Origin: Photobacterium lutimaris
GTDB lineage: Bacteria > Pseudomonadota > Gammaproteobacteria > Enterobacterales > Vibrionaceae
Direction: 5' to 3'
Assembly (NCBI RefSeq): GCF_003025555.1
Contig: NZ_PYMH01000001.1
Location: 1,116,001 to 1,180,000, forward strand
DNA: 64,000 bases
Shown piece after piece: positions 1 to 8,154 of the stretch (its first letter is position 1; each line of letters starts with the position of its first letter). Both the position numbers and the translations under genes were made by a program. The notes beneath the pieces were generated by a model. The model was not told where the DNA came from. It saw nothing but the letters and a program-made list of their open reading frames with translations, and searched no databases.

Positions 1-12
1 TGGTAACGGCAA

Positions 13-243
13 TCACGCTGCCATTGAATAGGACTCTCGTCCTGAATGTTTGTCTTTACGGTTAAAGCTTCCTTTACCTTTTTTAGCCTTTACTACCCGG
101 GTTTTGAATAACCGGCTGGTGACAACCGCTTTCAGTGCGTTGTCTTTGATTGCTCCCCGACCAAAATCAGTATCCACAGATTTCGCTTCAGTTATATCGA
201 TGACGTCCACTTTTGTGGATGACAGTTTTCTCTTCTTAACCAT
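13..243 (-). CDS. arfA: Alternative ribosome-rescue factor A
   Basis: ArfA recruits release factor 2 to ribosomes stalled on mRNAs lacking a stop codon, as a backup to tmRNA. The family core is clear: IKDNALKA at residues 32-39 and KKGKGSFNRKDKHSGR at about 54-69 match the conserved IKDNAIEALL and KKGKGSYMRKGKHG blocks of E. coli ArfA. The N-terminal 25 residues are longer than in E. coli and unlike it. A GAGAGGA ribosome site lies 4 bases before the ATG. A short hairpin sits inside the coding sequence near the stop codon, listed separately. The function is assigned from the family; the regulation is inferred. Confidence 0.9.
   Translation of the reverse strand: MVKKRKLSSTKVDVIDITEAKSVDTDFGRGAIKDNALKAVVTSRLFKTRVVKAKKGKGSFNRKDKHSGRESYSMAA
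30..43 (-). promoter_or_regulatory. Hairpin inside the 3' end of arfA
   Basis: AGGAC-GAGA-GUCCU on the minus strand forms a 5-bp stem with a GNRA-type tetraloop, ending about 15 bases before the arfA stop codon. E. coli arfA carries an RNase III/terminator hairpin in its reading frame that yields a stopless mRNA, so ArfA is made only when tmRNA fails. This hairpin lies in an equivalent place but is shorter and has no U tract. That it does the same job is inferred. Confidence 0.4.
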
Positions 244-262
244 ATATTCCTCTCAGTTCGCT

Positions 263-1399
263 CTAGGTTTTGCTCTCTTTTTGCTCGAATCGCTGACGAT
301 ACAGCTTAAGGAAGTGAAGTACAATCTCTCTCGCAACATCAGTTTCGCAGTTGGTCAAAAAAACCATTCCTGTCTGGGTATGACGATTAAACAGCATCTC
401 AGTGCGGATCCCTTTGACCCAACCGCCATGATGAATGAAACCAGCGATCCCCTTGTAATCAAATGTTCGCCAACCTAAGCCATAATAGACATTACTGAGC
501 TTCGCCCGGTATCTATACTGATTCGCTCGAATGTGCGGCTTGTGCATTATCTCCAACAATGGTGGCTGCAATACCGAAGGATTATGGCCAAATTGCGCCA
601 GCATCCATTTAGCAAGATCTTGTGCGCTTGCATTAACACCTGCAGCCGCCGGTACTCGATAGTAATAAGGGGCGGGCTTAACCGGTGCAAAGCCCGCTTT
701 CACTTTTACATGAGGGGTGACACGGTTGCCGGACTGTTTGAACCCCTCCATACCGTATGATGCATGATCCATTTCAAGTGGTAGAAAGATGTTCTCTTGC
801 ACAAAGGTCGAATAATCCATTCCGACGGCTAGCTGTAACATGTCAGCTGAAAGGTTATAGACCACATTCTGGTAGCCGTAACACTTGCCCGGTTCACAGA
901 CAAATTTAACCCTATCAAGCATCTGTAGAATGCGCGTATACTTAACATTATCTTCGATCAAATCCGAATACGCTTGTGGTACTAAGCCTGTGGTATGCGA
1001 TAACAAATGCCGTAATGTCACGTCTTTACCCAACTGCGGATCACTAAATTCAATGTTATCCAAATACGGTACAACATGGGTATCCCACTCTATAACACCT
1101 TGCTCAACAAGAATCGACACTGCAGCAGATGCAAATGTCTTCGATATGGAGGCCAATGGGAATACAGTCGCCGAATCAACCTTATTTTTACTGCCTTTTT
1201 TAGTAACGCCGTATCCGCGTAATAACCTGATATCACCATTGATAACTACAGCTAATGAGGCACCCGGGATACCTTTCTTAACGGCTTTTTTGACATATTG
1301 ATCAAGTTCAACAGCCATGTCATCGTATTCAGCACCAACGACAGGGACTGAAGCCAGCAACATCACGGCCAGCCCCAGAGTCCAATAACTTTTCATCAA
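263..1399 (-). CDS. Secreted class C beta-lactamase-fold serine hydrolase
   Basis: 378 residues of the beta-lactamase class C / penicillin-binding-protein-like family. A signal peptide covers residues 1-23, so the protein acts in the periplasm. Three active-site elements are visible: S84-I-S-K87 (the SxxK nucleophile motif), Y176-Q-N178 (YxN) and H324-G-G326 (equivalent to KTG). The family contains AmpC, D-alanyl peptidases and esterases. Nothing here points to a dedicated resistance enzyme: there is no ampR-like gene next door and the downstream neighbour is arfA. A cell-wall peptidase or an esterase is as likely as a beta-lactamase. There is a 19-bp gap to the arfA start. Confidence 0.85.
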   Translation of the reverse strand: MMKSYWTLGLAVMLLASVPVVGAEYDDMAVELDQYVKKAVKKGIPGASLAVVINGDIRLLRGYGVTKKGSKNKVDSATVFPLASISKTFASAAVSILVEQGVIEWDTHVVPYLDNIEFSDPQLGKDVTLRHLLSHTTGLVPQAYSDLIEDNVKYTRILQMLDRVKFVCEPGKCYGYQNVVYNLSADMLQLAVGMDYSTFVQENIFLPLEMDHASYGMEGFKQSGNRVTPHVKVKAGFAPVKPAPYYYRVPAAAGVNASAQDLAKWMLAQFGHNPSVLQPPLLEIMHKPHIRANQYRYRAKLSNVYYGLGWRTFDYKGIAGFIHHGGWVKGIRTEMLFNRHTQTGMVFLTNCETDVAREIVLHFLKLYRQRFEQKESKT

Positions 1400-2001
1400 T
1401 TTTACTACCTAGCCAAAATTATATTTACCAATACACGCCAACGTGTTCGGTCACTATTCATTTCAAACAGCTTGGCTATAAGCGTAGACGTATCAAGGAA
1501 GGGGCTTTTTTCTCTCAATTGAGAATGAATGTCAACTTGGTGACATTATTGACAAGTTAGCATTTTCAATACCTAACTTTTTTTCGAAGAAAATAAAATA
1601 TTGCTATTTTTAGAGTAATTCGATTTAATTTACTCTAATATGAATGTGCTCTTTATCAATTTTATACAGTGTATTTTTATGCTTCGAACCATAAAATAAA
1701 TATACAAGTGTACGCTGAAATATAGTTACACATGTACGCTGAAATAACTTACAGATGTAAGCTTAAATTGTAGATAATCGGTGATTTTACTAGCAATTTA
1801 ATATCAAGCGTAAGCTTAGTTAGTCTTTTTACACTAAATCAACATCACATTTTAAGATCATCAAATCAAACACTTAAAAAAAACACCTTCAGGAAAGCGA
1901 GATCTGGAACACATTTTTCCTTTTAATATTTTGAATTCCTATTACAATACATCGCCTTGATTCGGCTTCAGGCAGTTTTTTTAATAATAAGGTATCAAGT
2001 C
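1400..2001. other. AT-rich intergenic region with repeats
   Basis: This gap of about 600 bp separates two divergently read genes. It is strongly AT-rich and has no reading frame I can support. Its notable content is a set of related 19-bp repeats at 1704-1822, annotated separately. The promoters of both flanking genes should lie here, but I cannot place their -10/-35 boxes with confidence. Confidence 0.5.
1704..1822 (+). repeat. Four spaced copies of a 19-bp iteron-like repeat
   Basis: Two close copies, ACAAGTGTACGCTGAAATA (1704-1722) and ACACATGTACGCTGAAATA (1728-1746), are followed by two diverged ones at 1751-1769 and 1804-1822 that share GTAAGCTTA. The first three start 23-24 bases apart, about two helical turns, so they would face the same side of the DNA. 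They lie 180-300 bases upstream of the maoC-like gene. They may bind a regulator, but none can be named. Confidence 0.6.
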
Positions 2002-2745
2002 ATGAAAGTTGTCGATTATTTTAAGCAAAAACGTGGTGATCTTTCACTGCATGCATTTGAACTAAAAGACTTACTCTCTCCGTCTTTGCGTGAGCACTGG
2101 CTTGATTTCGTTAACCGAGCAAACAAAACTCAGCTAGGTTCTCTTGTTATGAATGATCAGTCTGCATCTAATGATGATGTTGTCGAGCAACCTAGTAAAA
2201 CAAAGATAGAAAAAACTGTTGTGGAAAATATCGCACTTAAAGCTGCTGTACAAACTCCAGCACCTATTCAAATGAAACCTGAAGCTGAAGCACTTTACAA
2301 AGAACTGACTGATACCCTAGGTGAAGTTATCCATACTGGTGAATGGATGACCGTTGATCAGGGTCGTATTAACCAATTTGCTGATGTCACTGAAGACCAT
2401 CAGTGGATTCACACCAATCCAGAGCGTGCAGCAGAAGAGTCTCCATTTAAGACTACCATTGCGCATGGCTTCCTGACCTTATCACTGCTATCAGTTCTTA
2501 CTGATAGTGTTGACCCTGAGAATCAGAAGTTCCCAACGGCTAAAATGACCGTTAACTTGGGTTTCAACCAGATCCGTTTCCCGTATCCGGTTAAGTCTGA
2601 AAACCGTATCCGTGCAACGACAAAAATTCAGTCTGTTAAACCAGTAAAACGTGGTCTTGAGATTGTTCAAGAACTAACAGTCCAGATTGAAGGCGTTCGC
2701 CGCCCTGGCTGTGTAGCTGAATCGGTTATTCAACTGCACTTCTGA
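2002..2745 (+). CDS. MaoC-family (R)-specific enoyl-CoA hydratase
   Basis: 247 residues. The C-terminal half (from about residue 110) is a MaoC hot-dog hydratase domain with the hydratase-2 signature: Asp132 and His137 in the stretch D-x4-H, followed by IAHGFLTLSLL. This family hydrates trans-2-enoyl-CoA to (R)-3-hydroxyacyl-CoA and often feeds polyhydroxyalkanoate synthesis. The N-terminal 95 residues are an uncharacterised extension with a polar linker. I chose the ATG at 2002 because AAGG stands upstream; a TTG at 1957 would add 15 unlikely residues. No PHA synthase is in the window, so the pathway is unproven. A terminator follows. Confidence 0.85.
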   Translation: MKVVDYFKQKRGDLSLHAFELKDLLSPSLREHWLDFVNRANKTQLGSLVMNDQSASNDDVVEQPSKTKIEKTVVENIALKAAVQTPAPIQMKPEAEALYKELTDTLGEVIHTGEWMTVDQGRINQFADVTEDHQWIHTNPERAAEESPFKTTIAHGFLTLSLLSVLTDSVDPENQKFPTAKMTVNLGFNQIRFPYPVKSENRIRATTKIQSVKPVKRGLEIVQELTVQIEGVRRPGCVAESVIQLHF

Positions 2746-2774
2746 CCCGAAGTAACAAACAGAGCTCTCTTATG

Positions 2775-2804
2775 TGCCAAAAGCCTTCTGCTTTTGGCAT
2801 TTTT
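2775..2804 (+). terminator. Rho-independent terminator after maoC-like gene
   Basis: TGCCAAAAG (2775-2783) pairs perfectly with CTTTTGGCA (2791-2799), with a 7-base loop and then a T tract. It is placed 30 bases after the maoC stop codon. Confidence 0.85.
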
Positions 2805-3012
2805 GTATCTACCCTTCCTCTCAGCCACACCAATCCAAGCTTCACCACTTATTTATCAGTACTTTCATCAAGCAATTGAAATAAACAGCAATAACTCAAC
2901 ACTTAAGCATACTTCCCTTGCATGAGCAGAATTTTGCCCATACAATCACCTTCAATTAAAAACATCATTCAAAATAATCAACCATACTATCAATTAAGCT
3001 CAGCTCTCCATT

Positions 3013-3504
3013 ATGATTAGACTTGTTTCCGTTATTGTTTTAGTTGCTTTTTTAGCCATTACTGCCGCCGTAAAAATGTTAGGCATTCAGTCTGACGCCA
3101 GAAAATCAACACTGAATTCTATTGCTTCTACCATGCATACTACTTCTGAAATTGTGCATACCAAAGCCATCGTTAACGGCTTGACCTCTGCTTGCTATAT
3201 CTATAAGGACGAAACAACATTACGTGCTTTCATTGAAGGTATTTACATCTGTAACGGGTACCCAACGGCCCATATCGATAACGTAAAGAAAGCCTTTAAT
3301 ATCAGTGAAGATCTCGAAGTGAATAACCGCATGAAAGATGGAGGCCGTATAGCGTATGTTTCGTTTAAAGAAGTCACCTACCACACCGACAATATAACCA
3401 AGATGTTTTCAGTTACTCCAAAATGCTATGTCAGCTATCGGGACGCTAAAAAAACAAGTGACCCTAAAGTCTATGATGTACAAGTAGAGCTGGAAGAGTG
3501 CTAA
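3013..3504 (+). CDS. MSHA-pilin-like protein lacking a prepilin leader
   Basis: 163 residues. A hydrophobic N-terminus (residues 2-23) runs into IQSDAR (25-30), a helix ending in VHTKAIVNG, and NGYPTA (81-86). These correspond in order to the N-terminal half of MSHA major pilin (ILGILAVTAAPRFLNIQSDAR, then ...YSKAA..., then YGYP). The type IV prepilin peptidase site (G-F-T-L-I-E) is missing: the protein starts MIRLVSV with no Gly(-1) and no Glu5, and no in-frame codon upstream restores it. Four cysteines (61, 80, 138, 163) could form two disulfides. It stands alone, with no pilus genes nearby. It may be a membrane-anchored pilin relic or a repurposed pilin-like protein. Confidence 0.6.
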   Translation: MIRLVSVIVLVAFLAITAAVKMLGIQSDARKSTLNSIASTMHTTSEIVHTKAIVNGLTSACYIYKDETTLRAFIEGIYICNGYPTAHIDNVKKAFNISEDLEVNNRMKDGGRIAYVSFKEVTYHTDNITKMFSVTPKCYVSYRDAKKTSDPKVYDVQVELEEC

Positions 3505-3548
3505 AAAAACCGTACCTGATTACTATTCTTCATATCAAGACCAAGGCG

Positions 3549-3956
3549 CTACATTCGTGGCTCCACCCCAACTAAAGAGGCTTTGGCATTTTGCAGGAAC
3601 AGATGAAGGTTGCCACGGATCTTGTCACCTTCCCACCAAGCAAACACTTCGTCATCAAGGGTGGAAGAGCCATCACCCAACTGATACTTGCCTGGGCGAT
3701 AAGCAAGATGGTGCAACGTCGGTCGCCACTAAGGGGAGTTACTCGGGTTTACCCTGACACATTGTTCAAAATACATCGGTCAGCGATTTTCACCCATTGC
3801 CAAGCTTTCGAAGGCAGGGCCAAATACCGGAATAGACATGTTCAGTACAGCAACAGATAAACCCGCGTAACTTTCATCTAGCCATTTAGGTAACTGCACC
3901 GCAGCAAGATAACCTATCCACAGCCCCCTTAATCTTGGGCCGTTAAAGGAGACTAT
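3549..3956 (-). pseudogene. Decayed gene of unknown product with two in-frame stops
   Basis: One minus-strand frame runs from a stop at 3957-3959 to a TAG at 3549-3551 and encodes about 135 codons of protein-like sequence. It is broken by TGA (3780-3782) and TAG (3729-3731). Both fit single-base loss of a TGG tryptophan codon, and the residues around them read smoothly as ENR-W-PMYFEQ and NSP-W-WRPTLHH. The upstream part contains a membrane-like stretch (GLWIGYLAAVQLPKW), the downstream part acidic, polar sequence (DGSSTLDDEVFAWWEGDK). I do not recognise the family. The 5' end is missing, so this is the C-terminal portion of a longer ancestral gene. Read-through is possible but less likely. 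Confidence 0.55.
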
Positions 3957-4019
3957 TTAAGCCGACAACAACTAGGGCTACGTTGCATCTTGGATATCAC
4001 ATTGTTTGCAGGTTAACCT

Positions 4020-5525
4020 TTATTTCACCATTAAATCCGCTGGTTCACCGGTTTCGATTTTGCCCGACACCAGCCGTAACCCCATATGTTCAGCCGCTAA
4101 AATCAACGCATCCATATCCCCTAAGTACGGATCTGCTTCATTCTTGTTCTTACTGATGTACTGGTACTTCTCATGTCCTTTACCGCATAGCAACAGAACA
4201 TCACCAGATCGAAGATCAGCGATTGCTTCTTTAATGCCTTCTGACCTGTCTTTGATACAGATGACTGTTTGATCCGTCTCAGAAGGGAGATGGCGGGTTA
4301 AAGCATCAAACAACGCATCCTGACTCACTCCCAGCGGATTATCAGTTGTCAGTACCAATCGGTCAGACTGATTAAAGCAAAGCTGCCCAATCTCTGGCGC
4401 ATCAGCCAACCGCTCGCCAGTTACACCAATCACCGTTACAACTTTACCAGTGTTGTGTTCACGGACATTCCGGTACAAATTGCTCAGGCTATCGAAATTA
4501 TGGGCATAGTCGAGGATCGCCGTAGCACCATTACTGAGAGGATACACTTCACTTCTTCCAGGTGCTGGTTGCATGTCACCAAACAATGCCAATACTTCGC
4601 TAATCACCAATCCCAGAGCCAGCATTGAGGCAATAACTGCTAAGCTATTTTCAATATTGAATCGGAACGGCAGTTTTGATACCACCTGATACTCTGTTCC
4701 TTGGTATTCCAAGCTAAATTCACTGCCACTACAGGTTGAATGTATCTGTGACACATAAAGATCAGCTTGATCGTCGGTACAGCTGAAAGTGATCACCTTA
4801 CAACGGCTTCGGCAGCGCTCTATCACGGAAAGCGCCTGTTCATCGTCAAGGTTAACAATTGCGACACCACCGGGCTTAAGCCTGTCGATCAATCGAAGTT
4901 TGGCCTGAATGTAATCTTCCCTGTGCTTATGATAATCAAGATGATCAGAACCGATATTGGTAATAATCACTGTATCAAAATCAATATGTGTCACTCTATC
5001 TTGTGACAGAGCATGGCTGCTGACTTCCATCACATGGTGAGAAACATCTGACTTTTCCATGGCATGAAATAGGTTTAAAAGCGTAATCGCATCGGGCGTC
5101 GTATTATCTAGCGGGTAATAAACATTGTCGAAAGAACTGCCGAGCGTACCGGTATAGGCCGACTTACCTATCAAGTTCAATAATTGGTTTAGGCAATAAG
5201 CAACTGTCGTTTTACCGTTTGTACCCGTAACCCCGATATGTTTAATTTTATCTTGTGGATATGCGTAATATTGATTGATTAGACTTACTGAAGTGCTGTG
5301 ACTTGGCGTCACAATACAAGGTACTGACAGATCCAATGAACGATTCGCAATGACACCACAAGCGCCACGCTCAACCGCATCTTCAGCAGATAGATGACTA
5401 TCCCAAGTCAAACCTTGTCTACAGACAAACACATCACCTGGGTTCACCTTTTGGCTATGAGTTTTGAATTCTTTCACAGGCATTGCAGCTAATGTCGTTA
5501 AAAATTTTCGGTGGCTATTGTTCAT
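4020..5525 (-). CDS. MurE-like Mur ligase paralog
   Basis: 501 residues with the full Mur ligase plan: UDP-binding N-domain, ATP-binding centre (GTNGKTT at 101-107, the carbamylated-lysine site AKLRL with K209) and the C-terminal ligase domain (CGKGHEKYQ). MurE adds diaminopimelate or lysine to UDP-MurNAc-dipeptide. Here the specificity loop reads DNPL (395-398) rather than the DNPR typical of diaminopimelate enzymes, and the usual YAHTPDAL and GGDRD segments are altered (YAHNFDSL, GERLAD). The gene is not in a cell-division cluster, so it is probably a second, specialised copy. The start is uncertain: ATG 5525 fits MurE length, ATG 5549 is possible. Confidence 0.8.
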   Translation of the reverse strand: MNNSHRKFLTTLAAMPVKEFKTHSQKVNPGDVFVCRQGLTWDSHLSAEDAVERGACGVIANRSLDLSVPCIVTPSHSTSVSLINQYYAYPQDKIKHIGVTGTNGKTTVAYCLNQLLNLIGKSAYTGTLGSSFDNVYYPLDNTTPDAITLLNLFHAMEKSDVSHHVMEVSSHALSQDRVTHIDFDTVIITNIGSDHLDYHKHREDYIQAKLRLIDRLKPGGVAIVNLDDEQALSVIERCRSRCKVITFSCTDDQADLYVSQIHSTCSGSEFSLEYQGTEYQVVSKLPFRFNIENSLAVIASMLALGLVISEVLALFGDMQPAPGRSEVYPLSNGATAILDYAHNFDSLSNLYRNVREHNTGKVVTVIGVTGERLADAPEIGQLCFNQSDRLVLTTDNPLGVSQDALFDALTRHLPSETDQTVICIKDRSEGIKEAIADLRSGDVLLLCGKGHEKYQYISKNKNEADPYLGDMDALILAAEHMGLRLVSGKIETGEPADLMVK

Positions 5526-5631
5526 ATTTCGTCTCACCCACAAGGGCATATTACTCAATTTTTGTTTAATCTTAACGATTCGTCGAAGTCTATAATCAAT
5601 GCTGATATCTTAGCGCTATCAAGCGATATCC

Positions 5632-5808
5632 CCCAAGATCTCAGCTGTGCTGTCAATTATTCGCGATGACATCCTTCTCCCGACTATTTTTGAGCCGCAA
5701 GAATACCACGACAAATTTACGATTGGCCTCTCTGATTACGCAGAACACGTTTTTGCTCCCGCCCTTTTTGAACAACTGCTTAGTGATTGTCCAAACAGCA
5801 AGGTTTAA
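5632..5808 (+). pseudogene. LysR-type regulator fragment
   Basis: About 58 codons open into a piece of a LysR regulator around the end of the helix-turn-helix linker and the start of the substrate-binding domain. FTIGLSDYAEHVFAPALFEQ matches the FRIAMSDYAE...LPPLL type of segment. The fragment ends in TAA (5806-5808) and lacks both the DNA-binding domain and most of the effector domain. It has no start codon or ribosome site of its own. It is a remnant, probably of the NodD/YbeF-like branch. Confidence 0.6.
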
Positions 5809-5993
5809 TTAGGAGCCGTTGTATGGGGAATACATATAAGAAAGCCACTCCGCCCTACCTGAACGATTCAAACAAGGGACGAGAAAACTTGATACTGTTC
5901 ACTATTTCCCGAAATTACTGCTTAACAAATGTTTGTAAGTCACTGCTTTTAAACTATGTTTAAAAGTGATTGATACGGACGGAGTAATTAAGA

Positions 5994-6197
5994 ATGCCAC
6001 TGCTAGCTTGCCCACTTTGCGAAAAAGAGATATCTAAACGCGCCCATTCCTGCCCTAATTGTGGTGAGCCAGACCCATTTCGCTACTATAGCCGCAAGAG
6101 CTGGGTTGAGCGCATTATATGGACAGTCGTGATAGCCATTATTGTTATCTACAGTTGGGTAGAATTGCTACCTATGGCCATTGAAGCGCTTCGCTAA
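5994..6197 (+). CDS. Small zinc-ribbon membrane protein
   Basis: 67 residues. Two CxxC knuckles, CPLC (6-9) and CPNC (20-23), form a zinc ribbon facing the cytoplasm; a single transmembrane helix follows at about 40-57. GGAGTAATTAAG precedes the ATG, a convincing ribosome site. Small proteins of this plan are widespread in vibrios and are mostly uncharacterised. No partner is suggested by the neighbours, which are both gene remnants. Confidence 0.75.
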   Translation: MPLLACPLCEKEISKRAHSCPNCGEPDPFRYYSRKSWVERIIWTVVIAIIVIYSWVELLPMAIEALR

Positions 6198-6255
6198 CGC
6201 CATCATCAACAATGAAGTTTTTCTTTTTTTAGCTGATGAGCTTCTATCTCGTTAA

Positions 6256-6498
6256 TTAGGCTAAGTCTATATTGGCACAGATGGACATACCGACACCTGT
6301 GCCGCAAATCAAAATTCCTCGTTCTACTTTGCCTTGGTTTATCAGTTTTGTCACCTCCCCCGCAAACAAAGCTGAATGCGTTCGGGTTCTATCATCTGTG
6401 CCAACATTCACCACTGAATGGCCCAAAGCCTCAAGATTTTCTGTTATACGACACTTCATATCAACGCCAGTATGATCATTGCCAATTGCTATTTTTAT
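6256..6498 (-). pseudogene. Truncated rpiB-like sugar-phosphate isomerase
   Basis: The frame reads KIAIGNDHTGVDMK then GRGAL-type spacing to CGTGVGMSI, the N-terminal half of the RpiB/LacAB family (ribose-5-phosphate isomerase B, about 150 residues). It stops after roughly 80 codons, straight after the CGTGVGMS loop, so the C-terminal half is gone. The expected start codon is ATA (6496-6498) in place of ATG, in the setting ATA-AAA-ATA where intact homologs read M-K-I. RpiB-like genes often accompany polyol or inositol clusters, so this may be a lost member of cluster 1. Confidence 0.7.
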
Positions 6499-6571
6499 AT
6501 TGATTCAATCCTTTATTTAAAGCTATACCAAACACAGTAAATAATGAAATGTTCATTTTTTAACCTACCAT

Positions 6572-6607
6572 AAATAAAAAAGCCAGACTCAGATCAGCCT
6601 GGCTTTT
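6572..6607 (-). terminator. Terminator of the iolC-iolD-iolE-iolA operon
   Basis: AAAAGCCAG (6578-6586) pairs with CTGGCTTTT (6599-6607), 9 bp. Read on the minus strand it is followed by a T-rich tract. It lies 21 bases after the iolA stop codon. Confidence 0.85.
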
Positions 6608-6628
6608 ACTATTTAAATCAAATTGCCA

Positions 6629-8137
6629 TTACATCGTCGGCATCACAAAGCTGCTGCTGTGCTGCTCTAGTCGAACACTGGCAGGCCAACGGCTAGTCAC
6701 TGTCTTCATTCGGGTATAGAAGCGCACACCATCGTTACCGTGAACATTCAACGGACCGAAGACTGAACGCTTCCAGCCACCGAAACTGTGGAACGCCATC
6801 GGCACAGGAATTGGCACATTCACACCTACCATTCCAGCCAGTACATCTTCGCTAAACTGACGCGCAGTTTCACCATCGCGGGTAAAGATAGCCGTACCGT
6901 TGCCGTATTCGTGGCGATTAATAAGCTCAAGGCCTGTCTGGTAATCCGGCACGCGAACAATCGCCAATACTGGGCCGAAGATTTCTTCTTGGTAGATAGT
7001 CATTTCTGGTGACACATTGTCGAACAGAGTTGGGCCAACAAAGAAGCCGTTTTCATGGCCTTCAATGCAAATATCACGGCCATCAACAGCCAGTGAAGCC
7101 CCTTGCTCTACACCTGATGTGATGTAATCACAAATCTTCTGTTTGTGCTGAGCTGAAATAACTGGGCCCATATCGTTTTCAGGGCCTTCAACCACACCCG
7201 GGCCAACCTTCATCACATCAATTTGCGACTTCAGTTTGTCTATCAGTTGCTCAGCGGTTTCGTCACCCACTGCAACCACAACGGACAATGCCATACAGCG
7301 CTCGCCCGCAGCGCCATAAGCTGCGCCCATGATAGCGCTTGTTGCCATATCCAAATCAGCATCAGGCATCAGGATGCAGTGGTTTTTAGCGCCTCCAAGC
7401 GCTTGGCAACGCTTACCGTGTGCAGAGGCTGTTGAGTAAATGTATTCTGCTATGGGTGTCGAGCCAACAAAACTTACCGCTTGAACACGTGGGTCAGTAA
7501 GCAGTACATCAACCGATTCTTTATCACCATTGACGACGTTAAATACACCATCTGGCAAGCCTGCTTCTTTCAACAATTCCGCAATAACCAAGCCCAATGA
7601 TGGATCTTTCTCTGATGGTTTCAGTATAAAGGTATTACCCGTTGCCAAAGCAATCGGGAACATCCACATTGGTACCATTGCCGGGAAATTAAATGGAGTA
7701 ATACCGGCACATACACCTAGCGGTTGCATCAATGAATGACTATCAACGCCTGTACCCACGTTTGCTGAGTGCTCACCTTTTTGCAGATGCGGAATGCCAC
7801 AAGCAAACTCAACCACTTCAAGGCCACGAGTCACTTCTCCCACCGCATCAGAATAGACTTTTCCGTGCTCGTTAGAAATCAAACGAGCTAGCTTATCCAT
7901 GTTCTGCTCTAACAATGCTTTGAACTTGAACATGACACGGGCACGTTTCAGCGGTGAGGTTTTCGCCCAAGCAGGAAATGCTTTATCAGCGACTGCGACA
8001 GCTTCAGCGGTTTCAGCCGCAGAGCTTAGAACCACCTGACGAGTTTGCTCGCCTGTCGCCGGGTTAAATATCGGTGCAAAGCGCTGGCTGTGGCTTTCGC
8101 AGATTTGGCCCTGAATGAAGTTTTGAACTGTTTCCAT
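6629..8137 (-). CDS. iolA: Methylmalonate/malonate-semialdehyde dehydrogenase (acylating)
   Basis: 502 residues of the aldehyde dehydrogenase superfamily, MmsA/IolA branch. It turns malonate semialdehyde from inositol breakdown, or methylmalonate semialdehyde from valine, into acetyl-CoA or propionyl-CoA with NAD+ and CoA. The nucleophile is Cys281 in GAAGERCMALS, a block specific to CoA-acylating family members, and EEIFGPVL is present near the C-terminus. I chose the ATG at 8137: AGGAGC lies 8 bases before it, while an ATG at 8155 overlaps the iolE stop. It is the last gene of the operon, 17 bases after iolE, and the only iolA in the window. Confidence 0.95.
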   Translation of the reverse strand: METVQNFIQGQICESHSQRFAPIFNPATGEQTRQVVLSSAAETAEAVAVADKAFPAWAKTSPLKRARVMFKFKALLEQNMDKLARLISNEHGKVYSDAVGEVTRGLEVVEFACGIPHLQKGEHSANVGTGVDSHSLMQPLGVCAGITPFNFPAMVPMWMFPIALATGNTFILKPSEKDPSLGLVIAELLKEAGLPDGVFNVVNGDKESVDVLLTDPRVQAVSFVGSTPIAEYIYSTASAHGKRCQALGGAKNHCILMPDADLDMATSAIMGAAYGAAGERCMALSVVVAVGDETAEQLIDKLKSQIDVMKVGPGVVEGPENDMGPVISAQHKQKICDYITSGVEQGASLAVDGRDICIEGHENGFFVGPTLFDNVSPEMTIYQEEIFGPVLAIVRVPDYQTGLELINRHEYGNGTAIFTRDGETARQFSEDVLAGMVGVNVPIPVPMAFHSFGGWKRSVFGPLNVHGNDGVRFYTRMKTVTSRWPASVRLEQHSSSFVMPTM

Positions 8138-8154
8138 TGATTTTGCTCCTGTCA

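Noticed and set aside
263..1399. A dedicated AmpC beta-lactamase
   Set aside because: SxxK, YxN and HGG motifs fit the wider class C fold, but the family-specific AmpC features and an ampR neighbour are missing.
1957..2001. TTG start extending the maoC-like protein by 15 residues
   Set aside because: The ATG at 2002 has AAGG at suitable distance and the added residues are hydrophobic without family support.
3557..3860. Plus-strand open frames over the dead gene
   Set aside because: They are antisense to a minus-strand frame with clear protein character, lack ribosome sites and resemble nothing.
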